From positions 6,262,001-6,326,000 of the forward strand of contig JAGPXD010000001.1 of NCBI GenBank assembly GCA_020746995.1: a DNA stretch of 64,000 nt, read 5' to 3'. Each line of letters begins with the position of its first letter. Within the stretch, counting starts at the first letter, position 1. The notes under the pieces are model-generated. The model saw only the letters and a list, made by a program, of their open reading frames with translations. It did no database searches and was not told the DNA's origin. The position numbers and the translations under genes were made by a program. Positions 46,285 to 58,098 of this stretch are shown in pieces. Origin of the DNA: Plectosphaerella cucumerina (taxonomy: Eukaryota; Ascomycota; Sordariomycetes; Glomerellales; Plectosphaerellaceae).

Positions 46285-49200
46285 CTAACGTCCCAGACTG
46301 CTGCCGACGCTGCTGCTGATGCTACTCATCTTCTCGCTCACCTTGCTGCCAAACTTGTCGCCCCAACCTCCGATGCGGTCGGGCATCCACTTGGGCGCCT
46401 TGAGGCTGAGGCGGACGCGGCCCTCGACGACGGTGCTGACGGCGTGGAGGGCGAGGTATGTGGTGCTGCCGAGGGCGCGGAAGAGGGCCAAGCTGGCGAC
46501 GGACCAGAGGATGAAGCGGAGGTACTGGTTCTCGCCCATGTTGGTGCCGCTGTAGGCCTCGGAGACGGCCATGGCGAGGATGCCGTTGGCGATCATCCAC
46601 GAGAGGACCATGTAGGTTCTGACGGAGCGGTAGTAGTCTTCCTGCATCTGGGCCTCGCTGGGGCCGGGGGTGGGGACCTCAAGACGATCGCGGAGGTTGC
46701 GGAGGGCCTCGTCGTAGCCTGAGTCAATGTCAAGCTGCTCCGAGGGAATCTCGAGCTCGACTGTCTGGGAGCCCTTTTTGCCAACGGCGCCGCCGAGGTC
46801 TGTCTTCATGACGTTGTCGCCCTTGGTACCCCAGGTGACGTCGTGGGTGTTGCAGAAGGCGTAGACCTGGAGGGTGCAGATGGAGAAGGGGAGGAGCATG
46901 AAGTACTGGGCTGCCGAGGTCATGAGGTGCCAGGGCTCGAGGTACATGAGGGACATGACGATGTAGAGGCCGACGGTCGAGAGGGTGGACACGATGAGGT
47001 TGGTGAAGACGTTATCGCCGATTTGTGTTGAGTTGTCATCGTGCGTGAATTGGTACACGATGATCCAGATGGTGGCAAAGGCGGTGTACACCATGATGAT
47101 GATGAAGAGCACCAGCGACGTCAGGTACAGCTTGTTGGCGCCCTGGGGCCGGTTGCCAAGGGACAGGATGAACTGAGTGGCGATGAGCAGGGCGCAGATG
47201 TAGCGGAGGACGATGGAGATGCCCTTGCCGACGCCATGGCCGAAGGGGTCCACCTCGGGGTCGGCGAGACCGTTGGACACGAAGTAGAAGGCGAGGTAGA
47301 AGTTGGCCAGGGAGAAGTAGGTGAAGAGCAGCTGCAGCAGCTGGTAGAGGAACTCGAGGTGGAGGAGGACCTTGCGGGCAATGGTGTGGTCTGTTGTCCA
47401 GATTTGCTTGAAGTGCACGAGCGAGTAGACGGCGGCGAAGAAGGCACCGTTGAGCCAACGACGTCTCTGAGAGATGAACTCTGCGACAGTATCTGAGTGG
47501 CGGGTTAGCATCGTGGTCAAGTCATCTGGTGTGAGGATGTCTTACCTGGAACGTCCGTCTCTCCGTGACAGTTCTTGACGTATTTCAGAACCCATCTCTC
47601 TCCCCTCTTGGCGATGAGCTCCCAACAGAGGATACGATCCTCTGCGAGATACATGTTGGCGGTGAAGACGTCGGCATGTTGACCATGGAGTGTCTCTCCC
47701 TTGAAGTACTGGCTGAGAGGACCGTGACCGGTCTCATCGTTCTGCAGAGCGTGGTATCGGTACGCACTCAGCGCACCGGGGAGCACGGTGATGTAGCCGA
47801 AGACAGACTCAAGGGGCTTGTCCAGAATGTTTGACATCTTGTACTCAAAGTTCTGAGACGCCACCAGCGGGTTGAGGAGGTTTACACCCCATTTGCCTGT
47901 AGAGGAGAAGTCAGTTGATGCATTGCCAATGAGGCTCAGGAGGGAGTAGTACCTTTCATCGCCTTGATCTCACCACAGGCGCCGGCAACGTTCGAGTCCG
48001 TGTCGAAGGCCTTCCAGAGATGATACAGAGAGTTCGATCCGGGGCGAGTTCCGACATCGAGGAGGATGCAAACGTTGGGGTTGAGGGCTTTGCCAAAAGC
48101 GTTGAAACACCATCGATGCGAGTTGAGCTTGCGCTGGTTCTTCTCCTTCAGACAGAAGAGCAGTTGGCAGGGGACGATGCCCTTTTCAGCGCCCTTGAAC
48201 TTGAGGTCCGAGTCGAGAGAGACTTGGGTTGTGTACTCGTAGACGTGGGCCTGGACAGCCTTCTGGTTGACGTAGTTCTTCGCGATGCCGTCCTGGTACA
48301 CTCCCATGGCGGCCAGCGCGTCGAGGGTGCGAGGGTGAATCTTCTCACGGCCGTCGGAGACGATGCAGACCACGATCTTTTGCCAGCCATTCTCACCCCA
48401 GGTGCGAGACTTGGAGCGGGAGCAGAAGTGGGCAATGTTCTTCATGACGGCGTGCATGGTGCGCGTGAAGCCGATCTCGTCCTCGTTGTACATGGTGATG
48501 CAGATGAAAAGCTCTGTCTCACGGGCGGTGCGGCCGATGCTCTGGCGCAGCTTGTACCCTCTCTCGACAAAGTCGTCAGGGTCGCAGGTGACGGCGGTAT
48601 ATCGCATGTGTGTGAACTCGACCTCATCGCGGCGGGGGAGGAAACTGTAGAGGATGGTGGGGATCTTGCACTCGAGCACGAGCTCGCCGTTGATGAGCTG
48701 AACCTGTTGACGGGACATCTGAGGGGCGCGAACACCGCGGCGCTCTTGCTTTCCGTCGGGCGCAGGCCCATAATGCTGCGCCTCGTCGTATTCTTCGTCC
48801 ACGGTGCCTTCGGGGAGCTCGCTGAGGGTGTCTTGCGACTGGTTCGCGAAACCGTGCTTCATAGGCCGGTTCTCGCTGATATCCGACTCGGGGCCGAAGA
48901 CATCGTCAGAGTCTCGGTCGAGGGGGATTGACACAGTCACATCGTCCGCGAAGCTTGATGTCGAGCCACGGTTTGGGTGAGAGAACAGTGGCTTGGGAGG
49001 GAGCGGCCGCCTCGGGCTGCCACCGTATCTTGAAGACGGCGTGCCGGGCCTAGGGCTGCCGTTAAGGTCGGAAGGTTCGTAAATGGTCGAGGGTGGTGGG
49101 CGTCCGTATTCGCGGTCGGACATGCGGCTCCATGGCCTCGTGGGGGAGCTGTCGAGGTTTCTGTCGCGGCCCTGGAACGGGACGTAGGTCGAGTCGGGGG

Positions 49201-49956
49201 AGGCATGCTGGGGGGGTCCATGATGGAGGATGGCCGCGAGTGGTCGGATATGATGGAGGGTTGGTAGGACTGCTGTCGGATCGGTCGGGCACTATTAAGA
49301 TGCGTTGGTGAGCTGGAAGTTTCCTCAGATGACTCGGGAGGACAGCTGAAGGCTTTCTGCAGGCCACTTTTCCTAGCAGATGGTCCTTCAGGAATGGTAG
49401 GAAGACTTTCGAGGAGCACATGGTGCTTCCCCTTGATGCTTCCTTGAGACCGGCGCTTCCGCTGCAACTTGACAGTAGAAGATCTGGTCGGCTTGGAGCC
49501 AGACATTGAAGCTGACGTGAAGCCCGAGTCCGACTTGCTCGCGCGAGGACCCTTGGGCGCTGCGACGGGAGGCGGAATGCGCGGCGGATGGATGGCCTCC
49601 TCCTCCCGCTTCAGTGCCTCAAAGTACTCGGGCGTCGAGATCGTGGGACTCTGGCCTGTCTTGACCGCCAGAGGGGGCGGGTAGAGACTCTGAATGCTTT
49701 CTTTGGCCGGTGTCGCGGACGCCGGCGCATGCGAAGAAGACAAAAGAACTGTAGAAGGTGAAGGACCGCTGGGTGAATTGGATACATACGATCGGGTTGC
49801 AAAGTGATCTTCCTCCTCCCGGTCCATGGAGGTCAGCAGCCTGACTGCTGCAGGGTTCGCCGAGTAGCTATTTGGAGTTGGTTCGTCGTAGTCTTCGTAC
49901 GAGGGGAGGCTGTAGTCCGGCGGACGGTTGGAGCCAGGGGAGTTGGGGCGCTCCAT
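46285..49956 (-). CDS. Class III chitin synthase (frame break in the N-terminal extension)
   Basis: Exons run to 47953 (exon 1), 47896-47546 and 47492-46285. The catalytic core has the GT2 signatures ELFICITMYNEDEIGFTRTM, KIVVCIVSDGREKIH, EDRILCWEL and QRRRWLNG, followed by seven or so membrane segments. The sequence around SHRWCFNAFGKALNPNVC and ETDVPDTVAEF is typical of class III enzymes (hyphal growth and wall integrity). From Met 49123 the protein is 909 aa, the usual class III length. Upstream, a Ser/Pro-rich frame from Met 49956 (SLPSYEDYDEP) runs 250 codons and joins the core frame if one base is added to the seven-G run 49210-49216 (1,187 aa, exon sum divisible by three). Which start is used is open. 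Confidence 0.88.
49210..49216 (-). other. Homopolymer frame break in the chitin synthase N-terminal extension
   Basis: Seven G (C on the gene strand) separate the frame SDHSRPSSIMDPP from SPDSTYVPFQGRDRNLD. Eight would give one frame. If the real start is 49123, this break lies in the leader and has no effect. Confidence 0.5.
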
Positions 49957-50816
49957 GGCTGGCGGGATGTGTGGTGTTTTGCCGGATTGCTGGCGGTCGC
50001 AGGCTCGAGGGAGGAATGTGGTGTCTCGAAATTGACGTCTTGGTCTCGTATGGCGGCGTGCGCCCGTGGGGAAGAAGGGTGCTCGCAGTCGCAACGATGC
50101 GTGCTCGGGAGGTTCTTCAATGGGGAAGAGATATGACGAAGAATGGCGATACTTGGCAGGCGAATGAAAGAAACGCCGGCAGCTTCGGGGGCAGATCTCG
50201 ACCTTTTACTTGTCGTGACGGGGAGGACGTCTGCTGCGGTCGTTGAGATGAGCGGAGGGAGGTGCTGGTTGAGGGGCAACGGTGGAGGATTTGTTTGTGA
50301 CAGGTCACGTTGGCGGGGCAACCGGGAGCTGGGGAGGGCCTTTCTCGCTCAAGCGTGCGTGGCTGCCGTTTTAGCGCCCAAAACACCCCTGTTAGCGGCC
50401 GCAGCCCCCTGCAGCGTACACGGCCCTGATCCACTCGGCCTTCGGGGGAGCAAACGCCCCCGCCTGCTCCTCATCGTCGGGTTTCGAATTGACACTCGAG
50501 GCTTCGACACGAGAACATCACTCATGTGTTACCAATACCGTTCGTTGATCAATCGATTCGCGACTATTATGTCTTGGTGACACGAAATGGACTGATTCCA
50601 AGGAGGTCCTTGTGCGACTTCATCCCCCGTATTCAGTTCCGACAGCAGGCGACCGGTGGAACAGCACGGGCTGGGAATTTCTGTCTTCACCTGCCTGGCT
50701 CTTTCGGACACTGCCATGAGCTGGTGTCACTTTCATCGACGCAGCCGAACCGAGCACGTTCTCTTTGCTCGTGTCGACACAGCTTCCATCTCGGCGACGA
50801 CATGCAGGGCCATCCA
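49957..50816. other. Chitin synthase promoter and D-amino-acid oxidase 3' region
   Basis: The gap lies upstream of the chitin synthase (-) and downstream of the oxidase (-). No coding region or motif stands out. Confidence 0.5.
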
Positions 50817-52135
50817 TCACAACCTGGCCCGCGCTTCACCACGGATATTCCCCAACACGTCGTCGGCGAGACGAATAGCATCAACGGCCATGCCGTATCC
50901 CGCCTGATACCCAGTCCCGCCAGCACCATAGTTGTGGATGATCGGGCGGCGAACACCTGCGACAACGACAGCATCACGCTCAACCCGGGCGCCTCCTTCC
51001 CTCGATGGCCGTAGGCCTGAAAATGCGGCGAGGACATCAAAGTCATGCTCAGCGATTTCGGTGCCGAGGCCGCCAACACGCGAGATGATGTCCTTGGTCT
51101 CGTCGCCGTACGTCGCGGCGTCACTATCCAACGTCAGTCATGGCCTCCACGCCTCGGTGCCTGGAAAGGCATACTCGTTTCCCTTTTGCATGAACCCTCC
51201 TAGGATCGCATGCCCTCCGGATAGCGGGCGCGGAATGATGTACGTCTCGTAGTTGTCGCCGTGCCGCATCATATTGGTCTTGACGGCCGGGGCATGAGCG
51301 AGGAGGACCTGGCCCCTCGTCGGATAGCACTTTGGGTCGGCGACGCCGGGCAGGTCGCTGGCTGCGTTGCCGGTACAGTTGAAGACAAGACGTGTGGCGG
51401 GGTTGGAGTAGGCGGCTTGGATAGAAGGGAGGCGTCGTCTGGTGAAGGTGACGCCGTGCGTGTGTTGAAGATACTTGCGGAGGTAGACAATGTGTTTCGG
51501 CGCGTTGATGGTGAACGTTGTAAAGGAGACGCCGAATTTTGTGCCGGCAGGCAGCTCGGACAGAGGGAGGACTTGGAACTGTCGTGATGAGTCTGGCATT
51601 AGCTGCGGTGCCACGAAGGAGGCGAGGCAAGCGTCAGGGGTGACAAGACATACGTCTTCCAGGTACTCAGCCATGGTGCTGATCTTGTCATGAGGTACAT
51701 GGCTGTCCCAGAATTCAATCGACGGCGTACGTTGCACAAAAGACTCCTCTGAGTTCCGGGACGCCAGCCTGGCGAGGTGTGCGTAGCCAGCCCGATCCCA
51801 CTTTAGCGCATTCGGGTCGGTTCCGGAGATGGCAGAGAAGTTGCAGCCAGCCCTGGGGATGAGAATCATGAGCTCTTCGGTGCAATGCTGAAGTCAGGGG
51901 CGGTGGATTTCATTGCTCACCATGGTGATGTGTAGCTATGGTGGGTGTCACCCGGGAGGTACTCGGCAACAATGGTGATATGGCGGCCAAAACCTTGCTC
52001 GGCCAAGACAAGAGCAACGTCCAGGCCGATGATGCCGGCGCTGTCTTTCGTCAGTCGTGTCTGCTGTCTTGTGAAGGTGCATGCTTTAGCTCACCCGACG
52101 ATGACGATCTGACTGCCTGTGGTTGAGGAACTCAT
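50817..52135 (-). CDS. D-amino-acid oxidase (FAD), peroxisomal
   Basis: Exons 52135-52095, 52040-51921, 51852-51175 and 51123-50817 give 381 aa. The FAD motif is split by the first intron and reads IVIVGAGIIGL (GXGXXG). The oxidase signature is HNYGAGGTGYQAGYG near the C-terminus; the TRGQVLL and YIIPRP segments are also family features. The protein ends ARL, a peroxisomal targeting (PTS1-type) tripeptide. The third intron (51124-51174, GTATGC...TAG with a CTGAC branch site) is needed because the apparent frame otherwise stops after EAWRP. The enzyme converts D-amino acids to 2-oxo acids, ammonia and H2O2. It lies next to an (R)-transaminase-like gene on the same strand, and the same cluster has an amine oxidase and a permease. 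Substrate range unknown. Confidence 0.9.
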
Positions 52136-52877
52136 GATGTGGCTGGCTGTGAATTCTCCCTGACAACAATGCGATCTTTGAGTGAAGATAGTATCACGAT
52201 ATAAGCAAATAGAGAGCGACTCTGGGCTGATTCTATGGAACGCGGTCGCGACACCCATCTTCTTTGGGACGACCTGATGTTGTTTCCCACCCACATTTGA
52301 GGGGTGGCTCCTGGGGAGGACGATGACGCTTGGCTTGAAGAGGAATTAGCTGTCATCGGTATTACTGGAATAGGCACTAAGCCGTGGCACGATGATCTGA
52401 CGTTGGCGAAGGTGTCTAAGTACGACCAATGTCGCTGCTACCTTACTAGGCAGACCACTTCCAAACACCTGTCATGAGATCCCCGTAGCACTGTGTCTCC
52501 AATCCACCAAACATGCCATGAGAATCAGTGTAAATATTTTGTCCAAACCATGATGCTCAGTCTGATGTCAGTGCCAGTTGTCGGCTGCTATCTCAGTTTC
52601 CGGCACGGGTTGCTGTCTGGTGGCTCCGACCCCTTTCCTGGGAACCACGGAACTCAGGAATGTGCTGTTCTTGCAGCGCGTCTTGTGAATTCTGATGGTG
52701 ATGATGCCGGTGAAGCTATCATTGAGTTGAACAGTACTTCCCTACATCCTAACATAGATGTAGGCTCGGCTCTCACGACCATGCCTCTCTCTGAGCCTAC
52801 CCTTTTGATGGCAATCCCGGGTCGCCATGATGCGTTGAAAACAACATGCTGGTCCATTTACTCATGCTACCATGTCC
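52136..52877. other. Intergenic spacer, no gene seen
   Basis: It is the promoter of the D-amino-acid oxidase (-) and the 3' region of the transaminase (-). An open frame at 52493-52891 (+) overlaps the transaminase end and is not convincing. Confidence 0.5.
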
Positions 52878-53899
52878 CTAGTTGTACTTGACCTCGAAGC
52901 TAAACTTATCATCAAAGTGCATCGCCCAGTATGTGTCCCAAATCTTCGCCGTAACTGGCCCAACCCCACCACCATTCACCGGCTGCCCGTCCAAGTGGCT
53001 GATGGGCATGATGCCTCCCGCCGTGGTGCACATGAGAATCTCATCAGCCTCATAGGCAGCCTGTACCGGAACCGTCTCAACGCGGACCTCGTAACCGTTG
53101 GCATGTGCGGCGTCGATAACGCTCTTGCGCGTAATGCCCTGCAGAACACCGCGGTCGGGTGTGTACAGCACCTTGTCCTTGATGATGACAATGTTGAACC
53201 CCGAGCCCTCGGTCAGGTTGGCGTCGCCGTCAGTGAGGAAGGGGTATGTGGCGCCGCGATCGGAGGCCTCGAAGAGAGCGCGGTTCAGGTCGCCCCATTG
53301 CAGGTTCTTGATGGTCGGGTCGATGGCGCCGGGGGGCACGCGGCGGACGGTGCGGGTGACGACGGCGGTGCCACCGACTTTCTGGATGGGGGATCCATGA
53401 CCCAGACATAGGGCTGGATGAACATGTAGAGCTGTTACTGTCAGTGAAGTTCACAAACATGAAGGAGATGGAGTGAACGCACATTGTTGTTAAGCAGTTC
53501 CTCGGGCTTGGCGCCGCGAACGCCCCGAAGGCCGCGAGTGACAATGAGCTCGACGAAAGCGTCGCGGATGCCCGACGTGTTGGCCATGTCGAGAAGGATC
53601 TCGCGGATCTGCTGACGGGGGATGGGGAAGCGGAGGCGCATCTTCTTGCAGCTGGCCTCGAGGCGGTCGAGGTGGCAGTCAAGGCGGAAGAAGCGGCCAG
53701 CCCAAATGGAGGGGACGTCGTAGGTCAGGTCGCTGTGCATGAAGCCCTGGTCGAGGAGGGGGATGCGCGCCTCATGGAGGGGCACGAGCTCGCCTTCGAC
53801 CCAGGCGATGCCGCGGGCGAACTTGTTGGTCTTTTGGGCCTCGAGAAGTTGCGCCTGGCGGCTGTCGTAGGCGGCGAAGATCTTGTCCATGGTGGCCAT
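52878..53899 (-). CDS. PLP fold-type IV (R)-selective amine transaminase-like protein, with a frame break
   Basis: Exons 53899-53483 and 53431-52878. With one base added to the five-G run 53388-53392 the protein is 323 aa, near the 325 of the Aspergillus terreus (R)-amine transaminase. Key features as recalled for that group are present: HSDLTYDV (His, Tyr and Val positions), FVELIVTRG, DRGATYPFLTDGD, TEGSGFNI and CTTAGGIMP. The Schiff-base lysine is in TIKNLQWGDL at about residue 181. Known enzymes of this type transfer amino groups between (R)-amines or D-amino acids and pyruvate. Branched-chain aminotransferase-like enzymes are the alternative, but the HSDLTYDV and FVE pattern favours the (R)-amine group. 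It lies beside the D-amino-acid oxidase. If the frame break is real, the enzyme is lost. Confidence 0.82.
53388..53392 (-). other. Putative one-base deletion in the transaminase gene
   Basis: The gene strand reads ATGGATCCCCCATCCAG; six rather than five C give VMDPPIQKVGGTAVVTRTV, which matches the family run, while the present frame soon stops. Homopolymer length suggests an assembly error. Confidence 0.7.
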
Positions 53900-54484
53900 T
53901 GTGAGGTAGGGGTAGGCAAAGTGCCAGTTGGCTGTTGCGGTGATGCGAGATGTGATGCTGGAGCTACCTGTAGCTTTGCCTGATGAGTCTGGTGTTTGGC
54001 AGGTGTCGGCTGTTTCTCTCGTGCTGTAATTTTGGCTGGACGTAAACCCCTGGCTGATACTTACATGGTATTTGAACGGGAGCTCTGTATGCTACCCTGC
54101 GCCAACTCGGCACCCCAAATGGGAAAGCTGTCGCCGTCCCTGCATGAATACAGTATGCCCACCTTCCCAGTTCCGACACATTGGGGAGAACGTCGCCGCC
54201 GTGGTGGTATTGCCTAATTAGGAAATAGGAGAATCCTCGGAGTTGATGCCTCGGAGGCGGGGCCGAGACGGCATCGTTCCCCCTGGACCCTTTGTGGGAA
54301 TTGCAGGTGGCGGCGGGAATCCGGCCTTCAGCCGTCCCCGCCAGGCATCACAGGCAACATCGGGCAGTGTTTCTGAACACGAAAATGGACATCGTTGATC
54401 AGCTCCTGTCGTTAATGAGGAGACTGCATTCAGTGCTGGGCATGACCAGTCTCGGCACTGGAAGCGTCACCCACCCTTCGTGCT
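53900..54484. other. Intergenic spacer, no gene seen
   Basis: It is the promoter of the transaminase (-) and the 3' region of the regulator (-). No other feature is seen. Confidence 0.5.
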
Positions 54485-56719
54485 TCAGCCAAAGAGATAC
54501 TGCTTCGACACAGCAGCTCCCCCGCCCTCCTTCGCCTTCTGATCCATCACAGCCCCCCACCACACCCCCGGATCCCCCTCCGCCGCCCACATCTCCTCCA
54601 GCAGGCCCCCGGCAGTCAGGAACATGTCATATCGAGACTTGTCGTTCCACCAAGCACAGTAATCCCTCGCCTGCGCACGTAGGTCCGGATCCGCCGTCTC
54701 GCAGCCACCCAGAAACACAGGCAGCAGGAGCTGCTTCTGCAGCATCGACGAGCGACGGCAGCTCGCCACGTGGTTGAGCGTCCGCCGCGCCAGCAGCCCT
54801 AGGACGGCCTGCCTGTCCCCATCTCCTGTCTTGCCACTGCGGCTCATCCGGAATACACGCTCAATGTACACCAAAAGCGCCCATCGCCACGCCTCGGCGC
54901 AGTGGTACATGTCCTCTCCGTATTGCGAGTCCTCGCCGACCTCCGTCTCATCCTCTTCACTCCCCGCGAACCGCGGATTCCGCCACGACCGAATCGCCTT
55001 GGCCGTCTCGAGCACCGGCTCCATGTCAAAGCGGACGCACTTCATCCCGGATACCACCTCGTGCTCGCGCGCGTACGATGCCAGGCGGACCATGTGCACG
55101 AACAAGTCTCGTGGGCAGCCCGAGACTCCATAGAAAGAAGCTTCGGCCGAAGACCCATCGGGCCCAAGGAGGCTGAGGACCGTGTCTTCAGAGAGGACGC
55201 AGCCGCGGCGCGTCGTCAGGGCGAGCGTAACATCCCACCAGACAAGCATCTCGATGCGTGCCTGGACGCGAGGTGATGCCTGAGGGCCGGCGGCGAGGGA
55301 CTCGGTGGCCTGGATCATCTTGTGAGCGCGGCGGAGATACCATGTCCATGGACCGCGGGCGGATGTGGCGCACTGAAGTTGCGTTTAGCAGCATTAGACA
55401 TTAGAGGGAGGAGGTTACGAACATCGAGAGTCATGAGGATGAGGAGTGCGTCTAAGAAGTTTGCGCGCACTGGGCCCTGGGTTAGCTCGCCCTCGACATC
55501 CTTGAGCATCCGAAAGGCTGTCCGCTTGTGCGTTTTGGCCTCGCGCTGGTAGGCGCCCGTATCCCGGCCGATGTGCTTGTATGATACGGCGAGGATGCAG
55601 TGCAGCAGCAATTGGGAGCCGCGACCAGTCTTGGGGTCGAATCTGAAAGGGTTGGCCTCGAAGTCGTGTGTTAGCGGTAGGACGCAGAATTCCTCGTCAT
55701 CTGTAGATGCGATGTTAGCCTAGAGTTATAGTAGGAAAGGAAATCCTAAATGCATGCATACATCGAGTTAGGAGCTGTGATATCGTATGGCTGATCCCGG
55801 TTTGCGTGGCTGGGTGTGTCTCGAGTGGTGCGAGGGGGATGTCGTCGTGGACGGCGGGGTATGCTGCCACGTCTTCCTCGCCAGCATCTTCTCGCGGCCC
55901 ATGCTCATAATCGTCGTCGTCATCTTCACCCTCACCCTCGCCTTCATTCAGGTTCTGTAGGTCAGCCGCTGGCTGAGGCTGCGTGTGAGTCGAGCTATCC
56001 GTCGACGGCGATCCGCCAAACTGCAGCTGCCCAAAGTTGAACGGGTTGAAGGGACCGAGGGTCATATCGGGGAAGAGAGCAGGCATGGCGAAGCGCCCGG
56101 CGTCGGCTGCCCCTATCTCCAGGGCCATGGGGTCAAAGGGGTAGGGGAAGTCGGCCGAGGCGTCTTGGAAGAGGTGCATCAAGCCGCCGTCGGAGTCGGC
56201 CCAGTTAATTGTCTCAGCATTTCCAGCCGCGGCAGTGGTGGTGCCCATGTCCATGCTCATGCTCATGCCCGTGGCAGCGTTGCCATCGTGCATTGGAAGC
56301 TGGCCCGAGAGCTGGCGGAGGAGCATGGCCGCCTGTTCCTGCTCCAATTCTGGCGGCGGCGGCGGCGGCGGCATCTGACAATTCGAAGGAGTCTGAACAG
56401 GCGGTTGACCCATCGACTCCAAGGGAGATGTGTTTGATGTCCTGATTTGATCCTGCTGGCCATTGTTGTCGAGCCTGGGCCGCCTTGTGACGTCGGAGAC
56501 TCTGGGCGACTTTGGCGTCACAGGCGCTTCAGGCTGCTCTTTGTCGACGGTGGGTGCTGTCGGCGCCTTCTTGCGGCGCCGTTTACGGCTGTAGGCGCCG
56601 ACAAACTTGAACTGCCGGGGTGCGGTCACCTGAGGCATGGCGCTGATGGAGTTCTCGTCTTCAACAGTCGCCGGCTCGGTTGCTCGCGAATCAGACTGCT
56701 TTGGAGTAGCGGTCTCCAT
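54485..56719 (-). CDS. Fungal-specific transcription factor domain protein lacking a visible zinc cluster
   Basis: Exons 56719-55762, 55700-55423 and 55372-54485 give 707 aa. The C-terminal half has a fungal-specific regulator fold: HDFEANPFRFDPKTG, LLLHCILAVSYKHIG, LILMTLD, RGPWTWYLRRAHKM and later WWDVTLALTTRRG. The N-terminus has a basic patch (YSRKRRRKKAP, residues 43-53), Pro-rich (MPPPPPPPELEQEQ) and acidic (EGEGEGEDDDDDYEHG) segments, a normal activator composition. No cysteine cluster is present, so either the DNA-binding exon lies upstream and is not recognised, or the protein acts through a partner. It is centred in the amine cluster and may regulate it (inference). Confidence 0.75.
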
Positions 56720-57188
56720 GGGAAGGTATGATGAAGTGAGTCGCTAGACAGACACGACGACGACGGGTCGATGTCTGGGAGAGGATGGACTGAGGGGGAG
56801 GCGGAGTTGGTGACATTTCGTTAGCACCTGGCTAGAGGCCAATGGGCCTCGTCGGAGCGTCCTAAAGCCTCTTAGGTCAGAACTTTGGTGGTTGCTGGAG
56901 CGTGGCTACGGGGATGATCGGACCCGTCGATTCCACTGCAACCCGGATTTTCAACGGACGGGATCCCGGTCCTCAGTGGCGTGGAGTCAGGAAGCCAGCT
57001 TGAATGGGCACTACCAGGGAGGCTGGTGTGCTTGGGTCCAGGAAGACTCAGGCTGGCTCTTTCGAATCCATGGATGTTACTCGTCATTGTCATTCATCGG
57101 GCACTTGGAGCTCCTCATGAGAAGAATGCTAAAATCAACGTGAAATCATCTCAACTCATCCTCTCACGTCGCTACTCTTAAGCTACCC
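56720..57188. other. Intergenic spacer, no gene seen
   Basis: The leader of the regulator was searched for a zinc-cluster exon on the minus strand; none is evident. The rest is the 3' region of the SDR gene. Confidence 0.5.
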
Positions 57189-58098
57189 CTAATTGTAGAG
57201 ACCACCGTTGGCCGAAAGACAAGCCCCCGTCGTCCACCGGGCATCATCAGTGCAAAGGAAAGCCACCAGCGGCGCAATATCCCCCACCTCGCCCACCCGC
57301 GCGGCAGCAGGAGTCGAGTCGATGAGCGGCTGCATATCCTTGAGGAACTGCTCGTCACTGTTGAACCACTGGTCGGTGGCAATAGGCCCCGGGTTGACGC
57401 AGTTGACTGTCACGCCGTGGGACTGGCCCAGCTCCTTGGCCCAGGTGCGCACGTTGGCCTCGTTCGCCGCCTTTGTAGCCGCGTAGACCGTCTGTCCTGC
57501 GACGCCGAGGCGAGCGCCCGCCGAGGAGATGAAGACGATGCGTCCGCCCTTGGGGAGATGAGGCACAACGGCCTTTGTGAGGAAGATGGGGCCCTTGACG
57601 TTGGTGTCGAAGTGAGTGTCGTAGAACTCGGGCGTCGTCTCGACGAGGGGTGCTTCGAGGCCCTGAGCGGCGCTGTGGGACACAGACGTCAGCATGGTGT
57701 CTAGCGAGTTGAAACGCTACCAGGGGGATCTCACTTGTGGATCAGGATCTCAATCTTCCCCGTGGTGCTGATCTTCAGGGCTGCGTCGACAATCGGCTGC
57801 AGCTGGTCGATCTTGCCGACGTCGGCCTGCACCACCACGGCCTTTGTGCCATTTGCTTGAACTTCGGCAGCCACCTTCTCGGCGCGCTCTTTGCTCGAGG
57901 GAGTGATGTAGGTGAGAACGATGTTGGCGCCTCGCTTTCCGAGCAGCACTGCGATAGCGGCACCAAGACCGCTGTGGATCGTGTTAGTGAGGCTCGCAAG
58001 CCGGGGAGGGGTGCGCTGAATCAAGCGCTGGCATACCGAGAAGCGCCTGTAACGATGGCAGTCTTGCCACTGAGATCGAGACCAGAGAAGTCGGGCAT
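57189..58098 (-). CDS. Short-chain dehydrogenase/reductase (SDR, 3-oxoacyl-ACP reductase-like)
   Basis: Exons 58098-58037, 57971-57735 and 57672-57189 give 260 aa. The cofactor motif TGASRGLGAAI is split by the first intron, and NAAQG marks the NAG position. The catalytic YAATK has Tyr about 163 and Lys about 167, following SSAGA. C-terminal VNPGPIATDQWF and DARWTTGACLSANGG complete the classical fold. The family reduces ketones or oxidises alcohols with NAD(P)H. Members with this motif set range from fatty-acid reductases to polyketide and naphthol reductases. It is divergent from the amine oxidase gene (511 bp between starts), so a link to the amine pathway is possible but not shown. The start codon is just before the first conserved strand. 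Confidence 0.88.

Noticed and set aside
52493..52891. Plus-strand frame of 132 codons between oxidase and transaminase
   Set aside because: It runs into the transaminase stop on the other strand and has no motif or signal.
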